Shown: positions 8,276 to 17,757 of the stretch, in pieces | How the letters are laid out: every line of letters begins with the position of its first letter | Numbering within the stretch: position 1 is the stretch's first letter | NCBI GenBank assembly: GCA_017937025.1 | Contig: JAGBEJ010000004.1 | Span: 62,001 to 126,000, forward strand | Direction of reading: 5' to 3' | Source: Paludibacteraceae bacterium | GTDB lineage: Bacteria > Bacteroidota > Bacteroidia > Bacteroidales > Paludibacteraceae | DNA: 64,000 nt | The notes under the pieces: model-generated | What the model saw: the letters and a program-made list of their open reading frames with translations, nothing else | Databases searched by the model: none | Told to the model about the DNA's origin: nothing | Program-made: the position numbers and the translations under genes

Positions 8276-9469
8276 TTATCTGCTTCTTCTGCCTCCCGGA
8301 CGCGATGGCATGAACGGAGACTTTTCCGTCTTCTGTGAAGATGCGTCGCCTTTCATACTCTCACCGGGCATTCTTCCGTTGTCAACCGACATTATCACAG
8401 TCTCGCCTTCCTTCATACCGGACAGGATTTCCGTCTTGTTGCCCGAGCTGATGCCTATCTTGACAGGATGCGCAGTGAAAACGTGTCCTTTGCGAGTCCA
8501 TAGCTTATGCCGTCCCTTGCAATCGACGATGGTGTCGTTCGGCCCTGCCGTGTTCTCCTCGGCTGACGGGTTGAACCTCAAGGCTTTCGTAGCCACGCAG
8601 AGAACGTTCTGTCTCTCCATGGTGTAGATGGTGACGTTGGCTGTAAGTCCTGGTTTGAGTTTCAAGTCGGGATTGGGAGCGGAAATAACGACTTCGTATG
8701 TCACTACGTTGTTTGACGTCGTGGCTTCCTGGCGGACCTGAGTGACCTGTCCCTGAAACGACTCGTTCGGGAAGGCATCCACCGAGAACACCACTTTCTG
8801 CCCCATCTGCACATTGCCTATGTCAGCCTCATCGACATTCGCCACCACCTGCATGTTGGTCAGGTCATTGGCTATGACGAAGAGCGTAGGCGTGTTGAAT
8901 GAAGATGCGACGGTCTGTCCCTCCTCCACCGACTTGCTCAGCACAACGCCGTCTATAGGCGAATATATCGTGGCGTAACCGAGGTTGGTCTGCGCCTTCG
9001 CCACGTCGTTCTTGGCTATCTCGTAGCTGTTCTTGGCGCGCAGGTATGTGTTGTAAGCCGTTTCGTATTCCGCTTCGGCTATCAAGTGCTGCTCGTGGAG
9101 TGTCTTCTGCCTTTCGTAATTCTTCAGCTGGTAGTCGTACTCAGACTTGGCTGAAGCGAGGTTGCTCTTCTTCGACGCCAGTTCGCTCAACAGGTTTGTC
9201 TTGTCAAGCTCGGCTATCACCTGACCTTTCTTCACGTTGCTGTTGTAGTCAACATAAAGACGCGACACGATGCCCGAAACCTGCGTTCCGACCTCCACCT
9301 GCGACACCGGCTCCACCGTTCCAGTGGCAGACACCGACACACTCAAGTCGGCGCATTCTATCTTTGTCTCCTGATATGTGGCGGCGAATGGCTTCTCACG
9401 CACGAAGAACCACCATACAAGCGCCGCAATCGCGACTACCGCAAAAAGAATGATTAGGAATTTCTTCAT
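8276..9469 (-). CDS. MacA/HlyD-type periplasmic adaptor protein
   Basis: 397 residues. An N-terminal membrane anchor (residues 4-22) is followed by a lipoyl/barrel-sandwich half (VEVGTQVSGIVSRLYVD), a coiled-coil hairpin about 100-165 (rich in Lys, Glu, Ala, Asn), the second lipoyl half (YSPIDGVVLSKSVEEGQTV), and beta-barrel and membrane-proximal domains. Such adaptors form hexameric funnels linking a MacB-type permease to a TolC channel. The C-terminal about 25 residues are basic and Ser/Gly-rich. It starts 24 bases after the TolC-family gene. Confidence 0.92.
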   Translation of the reverse strand: MKKFLIILFAVVAIAALVWWFFVREKPFAATYQETKIECADLSVSVSATGTVEPVSQVEVGTQVSGIVSRLYVDYNSNVKKGQVIAELDKTNLLSELASKKSNLASAKSEYDYQLKNYERQKTLHEQHLIAEAEYETAYNTYLRAKNSYEIAKNDVAKAQTNLGYATIYSPIDGVVLSKSVEEGQTVASSFNTPTLFVIANDLTNMQVVANVDEADIGNVQMGQKVVFSVDAFPNESFQGQVTQVRQEATTSNNVVTYEVVISAPNPDLKLKPGLTANVTIYTMERQNVLCVATKALRFNPSAEENTAGPNDTIVDCKGRHKLWTRKGHVFTAHPVKIGISSGNKTEILSGMKEGETVIMSVDNGRMPGESMKGDASSQKTEKSPFMPSRPGGRRSR

Positions 9470-9493
9470 ATTATAATGTCATTTGAATTGTTT

Positions 9494-10798
9494 CTATAAA
9501 AAACTCTCGCCAGCATAGAATCTAAGAAGATTTATATTGTAAATGGCTGTGTACTTGGATTGCAGCAGAGCCTGTTGAGCCGACAGCAGCTCGTCCTTCT
9601 GAGCGAGGAGGTCAGTCGGATTCTTGAGTCCGACTTCAAACTGCTTGGATACCAGTTCGTACGACTGCTCCACGGCTTTCACTTTAGCCTTCGCCGCCTT
9701 GTAATTCGTCTGGGCGTTTATAGCGTTAAGCCAGATGCGCTCTATGGTCCAAAGCAGCTGGTCCTTGGCGTTCTGCAGTTCTATCTCCGACGACGATTTG
9801 CGCAGCTTCGCCTTCTCCAGCGCCGACTTGTTCTTGCGTCCGGTCAGTATAGGAACGTTAAGCGACATGCCGACCGAATTGCTCCAGTTGTTCTTCACCT
9901 GGTCCACAAATGAGAGACTGCTCTTCTCGCCGTTGGCTGTGCCCACCGAAGCGCCCATCGACAATGTCGGGTAATAGCCGGCACGTGCCGACTTTATGCC
10001 ATAGTCCGCCGACTCGATAGCAAGCTCGCGGCTCTTGACCTCCGGACGAACCGAAAGCGCCGACTGGTAAACCATCATGTAGTCGGGAATCGCAGCCAGC
10101 ACCGCCGAGCTGTCGTATGTCGCAGCCACAATGTTGAGCGACAAGTCCACCGGTATGCCCATCAGCTGACAAAGCTGCATGCGATAGTCGCGAGCCGAGT
10201 TCTGAGCCGAAATGACGGAATAATTCTGCGCCGAATACTGCGCCTCCACTTGGGCATAGTCGCTTATGGAAATGGAGCCAGCCTTGTATAATCCCTTGGA
10301 ACGGTCGCGCTGCGCCTCCAATGTCGTCAAGGCGTTCTGCTGTATCTTCACTGCCTCGTCGCAGTAGAGTATCTGTATGTAAATATTCAGGACATCCTGT
10401 ATCACCGAGTTCTTCGACTGGGCGAATGACTCGTTGGCCGACTGCTGCGAGACCTTGGCTATGTCTATGGCAGACGTGCGCGAGCCGTCGAATACGGTCC
10501 AGTTGGCGGACAGATTGTAGCTGCCGGAATACGAGTTCTCAGGGTCGCCGTAAGGGTGATTGCCGAACGACTGGTTAGACGAGAACGAAAGTGACGGGAG
10601 CCAAGTGCCCTTAGCCGACTTCAGCTCGACATCAGCCACTTGCTTATCGACCTTGCTCAGTTGTATGTCGAAGTTGTTTTCAAGAGCATAATCTATGCAC
10701 GACTGAAGAGTCCATCCTGACGCTTCCTGAGAAACAGCTGAGACAGCCGTAAAAAACGACGCCACAGCAAGAATAAGGAATCGGGGAGCTGATGCCAT
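9494..10798 (-). CDS. TolC-family outer-membrane efflux channel
   Basis: 434 residues from the ATG at 10798, which directly precedes a signal peptide (MASAPRFLILAVASFFTAVS, cleavage near VSQEA). An in-frame start 114 bases upstream would add a non-signal-like segment. The mature protein has the two-fold outer-membrane efflux repeat: WTLQSCIDYALENNFDIQ opening each half, long amphipathic helices, and the beta-strand stretches SLSFSSNQSFG and TLSMGASVGTANG. It forms the trimeric exit duct of the efflux system and is the first gene of the operon. Confidence 0.92.
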   Translation of the reverse strand: MASAPRFLILAVASFFTAVSAVSQEASGWTLQSCIDYALENNFDIQLSKVDKQVADVELKSAKGTWLPSLSFSSNQSFGNHPYGDPENSYSGSYNLSANWTVFDGSRTSAIDIAKVSQQSANESFAQSKNSVIQDVLNIYIQILYCDEAVKIQQNALTTLEAQRDRSKGLYKAGSISISDYAQVEAQYSAQNYSVISAQNSARDYRMQLCQLMGIPVDLSLNIVAATYDSSAVLAAIPDYMMVYQSALSVRPEVKSRELAIESADYGIKSARAGYYPTLSMGASVGTANGEKSSLSFVDQVKNNWSNSVGMSLNVPILTGRKNKSALEKAKLRKSSSEIELQNAKDQLLWTIERIWLNAINAQTNYKAAKAKVKAVEQSYELVSKQFEVGLKNPTDLLAQKDELLSAQQALLQSKYTAIYNINLLRFYAGESFL

Positions 10799-10829
10799 AA
10801 GAATTTGATTTTCAATGTTACCGTATGCA

Positions 10830-10837
10830 CAAAAATA
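10830..10837 (-). promoter_or_regulatory. Candidate -7 box of the efflux operon
   Basis: Minus-strand TATTTTTG fits TAnnTTTG and is 32 bases before the TolC-family ATG. No clear TTTG box at the right distance upstream. Confidence 0.4.
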
Positions 10838-10949
10838 TAAAAAGTAACATGAAAACTTACACTTGCGTAAGAAAAAACGCACAAAGCAGAGCAAAGCGCC
10901 ACTTTTTAACAAAAAAGCATCTCAATGCGCTTCTGGCAGAGGGAAACTG

Positions 10950-12200
10950 CTATTTGAGTTTCAGAACATCACCGAAGTGGATGTTCGATGATTCAAGAGA
11001 GTTAATCTCCATAAGGTCTGCCACCGACATGCCGTAGTGGCGAGAGATGGAGTAAAGGGTTTCGCCCTTCGCCACGACTATTGTGTCCGGCACTTCCACT
11101 ATTTCTTCTTCATGCTTCGACGCCTTGCCCTCTTGCGGAGCGACTCTCAGCTTCTGTCCTGCTGATATTGACGGACTTTTCAAGTCATTCCATTTTTTCA
11201 GGTCATCGACCTTGCATCCGTAGTGCAGCGACAGATAATAGAGCGTCTCGCCCTTCTTCACAGTGTGGAATCCTTCCTCGTCTGTGCTTTCCAGCTCGGC
11301 GAGTTCCTTGGCGTATTCGCTCACACGGCTTGGAGCGTTGTCAGCTTTTACGCTTTCTGACGGCGCGCTGTCGGCTGGCTTCACTGGCACCTTGGTCGTT
11401 GTCTTGACAGAAACCGTCAAACGCTGCCCTCTGTTGATTCTTGTAGAACGGAGGTTGTTCCACTTCTTTAGCTGCGATATTGTGCAGCCGTATTTCTTGG
11501 CGATGGAGCTGAGTGTCTCGCCGTTCTTCACCGTATGCTTCTTCTTGGCAGACACCACTTTGGTGACGGTCTGCTCCTCGGCTTGCTGCGACTGATAGTC
11601 ATCACCGCCGCCGAACGACTCCTCGGCAGCCGGCGTCGGGTCGGCGTTCTTAGCCATCGGACCGATAAGGCGACGCGCTGTCACATAACGTGCCGCATAG
11701 TAAGGCTCGTTTATGTTGCTTTCGGTCACGCCCTGAGACGTCGCCGCGTGTATGAAGCTAAAAGAACCGTCGGGGTTCAGTTTCGAGGCTATGCCCACAT
11801 GACCTATTCTGCGCGAGCGCGAGCTTCTGCCCTTGAAGAATACGAGGTCGCCCGGACGGACATTATGTTTTGAAACTGGTATTCCATGGTTGGTCTGCGA
11901 CGACGACACACGCTGCAGCTTGTAGCCGAAGTGGGCAAACACATAACTCGTGAAACCGGAGCAGTCGAACGACATCGGTCCGTTAGAGCCGATGTGATAA
12001 GGACGGCCACGGAACTTGTAGGCATAGGCGAGCAGAGAGTCCACCGAGCGCTCGTCGCTCACGACATCATAACCGGCGTTCTCATCGGTCTCAACGCCGA
12101 AGTTGTCGTCATATTCCTCATAACGCGATGCCGAGACCGACGAAAACATCATCGCCAGCAACAGCACCAGACATATATGTAAACATGGACTACTCTTCAA
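10950..12200 (-). CDS. Secreted NlpC/P60 peptidoglycan hydrolase with three LysM domains
   Basis: 416 residues. Signal peptide at 1-25. An NlpC/P60 papain-like endopeptidase domain follows with the catalytic Cys80 (MSFDCSGF), His134 (GHVGI) and His151 (FIHAA), which cuts the D-iGlu-to-diamino-acid bond of peptidoglycan stems. Three LysM modules follow (about 222-266, 312-356 and 372-415), each with the xTVKxGETLxxIxxxYG core, for glycan binding. The domain order (catalytic first, LysM last) with linkers rich in Ser/Glu suits a cell-wall remodelling enzyme. It starts 11 bases after the preceding unknown gene and may share its transcript. Confidence 0.93.
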   Translation of the reverse strand: MKSSPCLHICLVLLLAMMFSSVSASRYEEYDDNFGVETDENAGYDVVSDERSVDSLLAYAYKFRGRPYHIGSNGPMSFDCSGFTSYVFAHFGYKLQRVSSSQTNHGIPVSKHNVRPGDLVFFKGRSSRSRRIGHVGIASKLNPDGSFSFIHAATSQGVTESNINEPYYAARYVTARRLIGPMAKNADPTPAAEESFGGGDDYQSQQAEEQTVTKVVSAKKKHTVKNGETLSSIAKKYGCTISQLKKWNNLRSTRINRGQRLTVSVKTTTKVPVKPADSAPSESVKADNAPSRVSEYAKELAELESTDEEGFHTVKKGETLYYLSLHYGCKVDDLKKWNDLKSPSISAGQKLRVAPQEGKASKHEEEIVEVPDTIVVAKGETLYSISRHYGMSVADLMEINSLESSNIHFGDVLKLK

Positions 12201-12211
12201 AACACGCTTCC

Positions 12212-12979
12212 TTACTCTTGCTCAAAAGAAATATATTGCTCTGCTGCGGCTGCCGCCTCGTATGCCACATCAGACTCCGGAGTCAATTGCGGCTCATTGC
12301 GGCGGTAATAATAAACCAGGCCGTAATTCTGACACTCGAGAAGACGCTTGTATGGAGGCAGAGACGCATAGCGCTTTTCTATTTCGTTCCAGATGGAGAG
12401 TATTATCTCGTCGCCCTCGGCACGCATGTCCGCCACGAGCTTGAGGTAGCGCGACGTGCTCTGCTGGTATATCTTCTGCGACTCCTTGCGTTCCTTGAAC
12501 ACGTCGTAGTGCACGCGCACCTTGGCTATGCCAGGATTGTACATCGGTGTTCCGCCTTCCTGTATGCGGCGCTGCTCGCCGTTTATCAGGTTCTGTCCCC
12601 ACTTCAGAATGGCAGTCTCGGACGAGAGGTCTGGCACTGTGAAATCGTCCGGGTCCAGTCCGTAGAACACTTTGCGGTCCTTCTTTATGTCCTCTCTAAC
12701 GACAGCCAGGTTCAGCACCTGTATGAAGTGTGAGATGTAAATGCGCGCCGCGTGTGTCTCGTGCTGGAACGACTTGTTGGCAGACACTTGCGAATCCAAC
12801 GCCTGCTTGTACTGAGCCAGCGATTTCTCAAACCTGTTCAGAAAAGACTTAGCATCCTGAACAAGTCCGAAAGGAAGCATAACGTCATTTTTCTCTACAC
12901 GGCGCTCGTTTTCCGCAATCGCGGTACGCAAGGCTCTCACGCGCGCCTGGTCGGTGTTAGGCAATCTTCTGTATGGCAT
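12212..12979 (-). CDS. Conserved cytoplasmic protein of unknown function
   Basis: 255 residues, no signal peptide or membrane segment. It begins with a basic, mostly helical region (RRLPNTDQARVRALRTAIAE) and continues as an alpha-helical protein with scattered conserved-looking aromatic motifs (VFYGLDPDDF, GTPMYNPGIAKVRVHYD). I recall similar proteins of this length in other Bacteroidales but no assigned function, and no catalytic motif is visible. The gap to the NlpC/P60 gene is 11 bases, so the two are probably co-transcribed; the gene upstream (polyprenyl synthase) is 59 bases away. Confidence 0.75.
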   Translation of the reverse strand: MPYRRLPNTDQARVRALRTAIAENERRVEKNDVMLPFGLVQDAKSFLNRFEKSLAQYKQALDSQVSANKSFQHETHAARIYISHFIQVLNLAVVREDIKKDRKVFYGLDPDDFTVPDLSSETAILKWGQNLINGEQRRIQEGGTPMYNPGIAKVRVHYDVFKERKESQKIYQQSTSRYLKLVADMRAEGDEIILSIWNEIEKRYASLPPYKRLLECQNYGLVYYYRRNEPQLTPESDVAYEAAAAAEQYISFEQE

Positions 12980-13038
12980 TTTTGTTTTGTGTATGGTGTG
13001 ACGCTTTCGGCATCACGGGTTTATGTTTTAATTTGTTG

Positions 13039-14004
13039 TTATACTTTTCTATCCATCAGCACGCAGGCAAGATTCTCAAGCTGTTTGGCTCTGTCACCGA
13101 GTTCCGTCTTCGCTAATGCGGCAAGCCCCTTGTCCAAGCACTCGCTCATCTTCGCCTCGCAGATGGACTTCACGTCTATCTCGTCATATATCTCAGTCAC
13201 AGCCTTAACGTCCACATCGTCCTCGGCAAGCAGCGCATCGAGTTTCTCTCTCTGCGCGGCCGTAGCCTTGGCGTATGCGTTTATCAGCAGGAATGTCTTC
13301 TTGCGTTCCTTTATGTCGCCGCCCACCTGCTTGCCGAACGAGTCCGGGTCGCCGTACACGTCGAGCAGATCGTCCTTAAGCTGGAAGGCAAGTCCTATGT
13401 TTATTCCGAATTCATATATAAAGTCGGCCTTGTCCTCGTCTGCGCCGGCAAGCATCGCGCCTATCTTGAGCGAAGCCGCCAGCAGCACAGCCGTCTTCAG
13501 GCGTATCATTTCCAGATATTCGCTTTCTGCCACATCGTTGCGCGACTCGAATTCCATGTCCAGCTGCTGTCCCTCGCACACCTCACGCGCCGTCTTGGAG
13601 AAGAGCGCCAGCACAGAAGGAAGCTTGTCGGCCGGCATACCGTCAGCCAGGAACTCGTAAGCTTTTATCAGCATCGCATCGCCGGAGAGTATCGCCGCGT
13701 TCTCGTTCCACTTCACATGCACTGTCGGTTTGCCGCGGCGCACAGGAGCGTTGTCCATGACATCGTCGTGCAGAAGAGTGAAGTTGTGGAACACCTCTAT
13801 AGCCAAAGCCTGATTCACGAAATCCCTCGGATTCGCCCCGAAGGCGTCTGCCGACATGAGCAGCAGCGAAGGTCTGATTCGCTTTCCTCCGAGTGACATC
13901 ACATAATCAATTGGATCATACAAACCTCTTGCTAAAGTGGAACTCCAACTGATTTTCTCGATATTTGATTTTACAATTTCTTGTATTTCAGGAAGTAATG
14001 TCAT
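13039..14004 (-). CDS. Polyprenyl diphosphate synthase (trans-isoprenyl type)
   Basis: Chain-elongating isoprenyl diphosphate synthase that condenses IPP units onto an allylic primer. 321 residues from the ATG at 14004; a TTG six bases upstream is less likely. Visible motifs are GGKRIRPSLL (IPP binding), the first Asp-rich motif LLHDDVMDNAPVRRG, and the second Asp-rich motif QLKDDLLDVYGD. Length and pattern fit the octaprenyl/heptaprenyl synthases that make the menaquinone side chain, but chain length depends on the residues before the first Asp-rich motif (here FHNFTL) and is not certain. Confidence 0.92.
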   Translation of the reverse strand: MTLLPEIQEIVKSNIEKISWSSTLARGLYDPIDYVMSLGGKRIRPSLLLMSADAFGANPRDFVNQALAIEVFHNFTLLHDDVMDNAPVRRGKPTVHVKWNENAAILSGDAMLIKAYEFLADGMPADKLPSVLALFSKTAREVCEGQQLDMEFESRNDVAESEYLEMIRLKTAVLLAASLKIGAMLAGADEDKADFIYEFGINIGLAFQLKDDLLDVYGDPDSFGKQVGGDIKERKKTFLLINAYAKATAAQREKLDALLAEDDVDVKAVTEIYDEIDVKSICEAKMSECLDKGLAALAKTELGDRAKQLENLACVLMDRKV

Positions 14005-14010
14005 TAACAA

Positions 14011-14314
14011 TAAACTTTGACTACAATAGAATTTTCAACAAGCGAAATTATAAAAAGTTTTTAATTTTGCGAAATTAAATTTCACTTTTATACAAGATAC
14101 GGCATTCGCAGCACCTTTTCATCGGAGAAAAAAGTTGTCATAAAAGACAAAAAGCCATTGAGATGACACATTTTTGGCACTCTTTTTGGAAAGAATCGAG
14201 CAGAAATTATAATTTTGCAAGCGGTGCATCCAAAATCACCGCACATTTATATAATAAAGCGACAACCAGAACGTTTATAACTAAGGGAGTTTCTCCCGAT
14301 AAAAACATAAGACT
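14011..14314. other. Divergent intergenic region
   Basis: About 300 AT-rich bases between the polyprenyl synthase (minus) and the small secreted protein (plus). It holds the plus-strand promoter at 14185-14217. On the minus side two copies of TAATTTCG are near-misses to the -7 consensus. No ORF of note. Confidence 0.55.
14185..14217 (+). promoter_or_regulatory. Bacteroidetes-type promoter for the small secreted protein
   Basis: TTTG at 14185-14188, 21-base spacer, TAATTTTG at 14210-14217; both boxes fit the sigma-ABfr consensus. It implies a leader of about 90 bases. Confidence 0.7.
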
Positions 14315-14767
14315 ATGAGAACTTTTCACAGAATAATGACATCGATCGCCGCACTGCTTATAAGCATGGCAGCCAGCGCAGAAATGGTGGCAGTGACTAT
14401 AAACGAGGAGCAGGAAGACGCAATCGAGATGCACAAGGCGAAGGGCGCCAAGGTGCAAGTCATCAAGACTCACGACAGAGCATATCCGACTGTCATCAGA
14501 GCGACCTACAAGGACGGCGTAGCCACTTACCTCGTGACCGACGCCATAGCAAAGGGCAGCACAAAGGTTTCAAGACAAGTAATCGTGTCAAGAAACAACG
14601 ACGCGCTGAGAGGCTTAGGCACATGGTTCAACAAGCAGCCTGACTACAACATCGTGACCGCAGACAAGTGGAAGACCGAGAAGGACGGCACCAACATCGT
14701 CGTGTACTTCGAGCCAGTGAACCTCTACGGCGAAGGCATCATCATAGAAAAGGAAAGATTCAAATAA
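14315..14767 (+). CDS. Small secreted protein of unknown function
   Basis: 150 residues. Signal peptide MRTFHRIMTSIAALLISMAA, cleavage near ASAEM. The mature part (about 127 residues) is mixed and Lys-rich with strands such as MVAVTIN and TNIVVYFEPVNLYGEGIII; no family recognised. It stands alone with its own promoter and terminator. Codon use matches the backbone, so it is probably a native gene rather than part of the remnant that follows. Confidence 0.72.
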   Translation: MRTFHRIMTSIAALLISMAASAEMVAVTINEEQEDAIEMHKAKGAKVQVIKTHDRAYPTVIRATYKDGVATYLVTDAIAKGSTKVSRQVIVSRNNDALRGLGTWFNKQPDYNIVTADKWKTEKDGTNIVVYFEPVNLYGEGIIIEKERFK

Positions 14768-14790
14768 GAAATCACACATATAATATATAA

Positions 14791-14822
14791 GGAAACGGAA
14801 CCTCACAGGGTTCCGTTTTTTT
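14791..14822 (+). terminator. Terminator after the small secreted protein
   Basis: Stem ACGGAACC / GGTTCCGT, 6-base loop, then a run of seven T. Nearly the same hairpin recurs at 15641-15666. Confidence 0.85.
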
Positions 14823-14833
14823 GTTGCAATGGT

Positions 14834-15640
14834 GTGCATACGCTCTCTGAGCTGATGAATGAAGGCAAGGCTAAGACCGACTTCGCGAGAGCCGTGATAG
14901 AACGCGCTATGATTAACGGCATCACACCTGCTCAGGCGGCTAAGGAGATTTTTTGGACAGAGGGGAGAGGCGAGGATGATGGCTGGCAGGAATGCTGGCT
15001 CTCAATTAACATTTGCGCATGGTATCAGAAAACCACAAGGAATTGATTTAATGCTGCTTTCAAGCGCAATAATGACGCAGTCAAACACATTTGGCAAATT
15101 GACATCAGAGCTTGCGGACAAAAACGACGGCAGTGTTGTTAAAAAGGTTATCCTTTATGGAAATCATGCGTACCTTTGGAGCACCGAGAATGGTTATGAC
15201 TTCTTTATAGAGCAGAAACTTACAATCAACGAGAAAAATTACCAAGCAATCAACGATTTATTAGAGACCTATGGAACTGACGAATTCACAGAGGGCAATA
15301 TTGATATTATTCAACGAAGCGAAGATAAGGAAACAAGAAGCCGTAGCCTTGCTGACCTTGCTAAATCAACAAGAGATAGATTTTATAATAGACAAAGTGC
15401 TGGAGATGAACAGACTTCCAACAGAACAGGAGTTAATGAATATACTCTTTCCGATACTCAAAGCGAAGAAAACGGCGGAATAGCCGACAACGTTCAGCTG
15501 ATGGAAGGCTCTGATGGCACTGTGTATGGCTGGTGCGAGATAGAGAGGGATGCCGAGGGCAATGTAGTGGCTCGCCACATCTACCTGAATGACGAGGTTC
15601 TTGCGAGAATGATAGGCGACAGAGTTGTAAGAAAACAAAA
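14834..15640 (+). pseudogene. Decayed gene remnant, probably from a phage or conjugative element
   Basis: Reading frames here are broken. A first frame from 14834 (GTG) reads an N-terminal-like KTDFARAVIERAMINGITPA up to a stop at 15046; the sense then shifts to another frame from about 14976 that stays open to 15737, past a terminator and into the neighbouring gene. Polar, low-hydrophobicity text such as SLADLAKSTRDRFYNRQSAG and DGTVYGW...IYLNDEVL recalls the large polyvalent proteins of Bacteroidales phages and conjugative transposons. A third frame (15271-15483) reads a plausible 70-residue helical protein ending ELMNILFPILKAKKTAE. No single intact gene can be defended. Confidence 0.45.
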
Positions 15641-15668
15641 AACGGAACCCCATTCGGAGTTCCGTTTT
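15641..15668. terminator. Bidirectional terminator
   Basis: Stem AACGGAAC / GTTCCGTT with T-runs on both sides (TTTTTTT on plus, TTTTTTG on minus). It lies 29 bases after the stop of the minus-strand outer-membrane gene and closes the glnK operon. Confidence 0.8.
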
Positions 15669-15697
15669 TTTATTGAAAGTAATCACAAATCACTTCT

Positions 15698-16435
15698 TCA
15701 ATCCCAAGGCTGGAGAGTGAAACCGAACACAAAGTAAGCCTTCTCGGTGCGAGGGTTGGCTGCTATCTGAGCGAAGATAGGGAGTGTGAACTTGTCGGTG
15801 AAGTGGATGTCTTTGGTCGCCTTCAGCGAGACATTAGTCACGGCAAAGCCATCGACTCCGTAGAAATCCGTAGCATACGGCACTGCGCCCACCGAAGCCA
15901 GCCAATCGACCGTCACGAGGCGGAATGGCGCCGCTATCTCGAAGTACGAACTGTACGCCCTCTTGCCGTCGCTGTTCAGTCCGTCGTTGCCAGCGAAGTT
16001 CGTGTACCACTGCACGCTGACGTATTTGAAATCGTAACCTACGTTTGCTTCAAACACATGGTTTGTGCAGTTAGCGTTGTATTTGAAGTAGCGGTTCTTC
16101 GGGTCGAGTCCGGCATTGAACCAATAGTCGGTGACGCCGATGTTGAATCCGGCTATCGAGTAGGCAAGAGTCAAGTCGAACTCCTTAGTGTCGGACGGAT
16201 CGCTGAGTCCCACGCTTCCCCAAGCCGAGAGCGACAGTCCCTTGTACTCTATGCCGAGCGTAGGCTGCAGAGAAACCTGCCCGAGGTCCTGGCCACGCCA
16301 GATGTAACGGCTCACAACGTCCGTCCCGATGCTTATACCCACTTTGCTCTTTTCTACAGCCTCAGTTTCCTGAGCCTCTACGGCAGCCGCCCCGAAGAGC
16401 AGCGCCGCAAGCATTATAATCTTTGTCTTTTTCAT
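15698..16435 (-). CDS. Outer-membrane beta-barrel protein of the ammonium operon
   Basis: 245 residues. Signal peptide MKKTKIIMLAALLFGAAAVEA, then amphipathic beta strands throughout (VVSRYIWRGQDLG, LSLSAWGSVGL, FTLPIFAQIAANP) ending in the aromatic residue pattern FVFGFTLQPWD. The opening YIWRGxxxxxxxxxQP resembles the TorF-like putative porin family. It is the last gene of glnK-amtB, 42 bases after amtB, so it may be a nitrogen-regulated outer-membrane pore for ammonium or small nitrogen compounds; that role is inference from position. Confidence 0.78.
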   Translation of the reverse strand: MKKTKIIMLAALLFGAAAVEAQETEAVEKSKVGISIGTDVVSRYIWRGQDLGQVSLQPTLGIEYKGLSLSAWGSVGLSDPSDTKEFDLTLAYSIAGFNIGVTDYWFNAGLDPKNRYFKYNANCTNHVFEANVGYDFKYVSVQWYTNFAGNDGLNSDGKRAYSSYFEIAAPFRLVTVDWLASVGAVPYATDFYGVDGFAVTNVSLKATKDIHFTDKFTLPIFAQIAANPRTEKAYFVFGFTLQPWD

Positions 16436-16477
16436 AATCCTAAAATTTTAATTGTTTGTAATTAAAGCACTGGCAGA

Positions 16478-17731
16478 TTAGTTGTAGCAGTTCTCGCCGT
16501 GCTCGTAAATGTCAAGTCCTTCTTCCTCAATGCGCTTATCGACACGCAGGCCACGCAGCTTCTTTATTCCGTAGAACAGGGCGAAACCACAGGCAGCCGC
16601 CCAGAGGTCGATAACGAGAACGCCGAACGCTTGAGCTCCGAAGAATCCCCAGCCGAAGCCGTAGAACGCGCCGTTGGTTGTTGACAGAAGTCCTGTCATC
16701 AATGTGCCGAGAATACCGCACACGCCGTGCACAGAAGCCGCGCCCACAGGGTCGTCGATGTGCAGCTTGCGATCTATGAACTCAATAGAGAACACAAGCA
16801 CGATTCCGCAAACGAGTCCGATAACGACAGCGCCCATTGGCGAAACCATATCGCATCCGGCTGTGATGCCGACAAGTCCAGCCAACACACCGTTCAGAGT
16901 CAACGAAAGCGAAGGCTTGCCGTACTTGAACCAAGTGAGGAACATGACAGCCACGCCGCCAGCCACTGCCGCAAGGTTTGTAGTAAGGAACACGTGAGAT
17001 ATAGCCACACGGTTAACCTCGCCCGAAGCCGCAAGCTGAGAGCCTGGGTTAAATCCGAACCAGCCGAGCCACAAGATGAATACGCCGAGCGCAGCCATGG
17101 CAAGGTTGTGTCCAGGAATAGCACGGCTCTTGCCGTCCTTGGCGTACTTGCCGATACGTGGACCAAGCGCCATAGCACCGATGAGCGCCAGCACGCCGCC
17201 TACGCTATGCACAATCGCAGAGCCAGCGAAATCGTGGAACACATCGCCGAAAGTGCTCATCATGAAGCCGTCGGCAGCATCGTCGCAGAGCCAGCCTCCG
17301 CCCCATGTCCAGTGTCCCTCTATAGGGTAGATGAACAACGAAATGACCGCACTGTAAACCAAATACATAGAGAACTTCGTGCGCTCAGCCATAGCACCGC
17401 TGACGATGGTGGCTGAAGTAGCGCAAAACACGGTCTCGAAAATCAGGAAACCCTCAACAGGCAGCTCGCCTTTATAAAATGACAGGTCGCCCCAGTTAGG
17501 CATGCCGATGAATCCGGCGCCGTCGCTTCCGAACATGAATCCGAAGCCGACAAAGAAGAACAGCAGCGAGCCGAACATGAAATCGACGAAGTTCTTCATC
17601 AGGATGTTAGCGGTGTTCTTGCCTCGCGTGAATCCCGCCTCGCAGAGCGCAAAGCCCGGCTGCATCCAGAAAACCAGCATGGCTGCCAACAGCATCCACA
17701 CGGTATCAAGTGAAATTCCAATTTCTTCCAT
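16478..17731 (-). CDS. amtB: Ammonium transporter
   Basis: 417 residues, 11 predicted membrane helices. It conducts NH3/NH4+ across the inner membrane. Family landmarks are FWMQPGFALCEAGF near the N-terminus, the first pore His in FAGSAIVHSVGG and the second in VGAASVHGVCGILGT (the twin-His pair of AmtB). A short C-terminal cytoplasmic tail (KRIEEEGLDIYEHGENCYN) carries the conserved YEHGE-type motif for contact with PII. It follows glnK by 26 bases, the usual order in bacteria, so GlnK probably blocks the pore when nitrogen is plentiful. Confidence 0.95.
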   Translation of the reverse strand: MEEIGISLDTVWMLLAAMLVFWMQPGFALCEAGFTRGKNTANILMKNFVDFMFGSLLFFFVGFGFMFGSDGAGFIGMPNWGDLSFYKGELPVEGFLIFETVFCATSATIVSGAMAERTKFSMYLVYSAVISLFIYPIEGHWTWGGGWLCDDAADGFMMSTFGDVFHDFAGSAIVHSVGGVLALIGAMALGPRIGKYAKDGKSRAIPGHNLAMAALGVFILWLGWFGFNPGSQLAASGEVNRVAISHVFLTTNLAAVAGGVAVMFLTWFKYGKPSLSLTLNGVLAGLVGITAGCDMVSPMGAVVIGLVCGIVLVFSIEFIDRKLHIDDPVGAASVHGVCGILGTLMTGLLSTTNGAFYGFGWGFFGAQAFGVLVIDLWAAACGFALFYGIKKLRGLRVDKRIEEEGLDIYEHGENCYN

Positions 17732-17757
17732 AACATTTAAGTTTTTGCGTTTATAAC

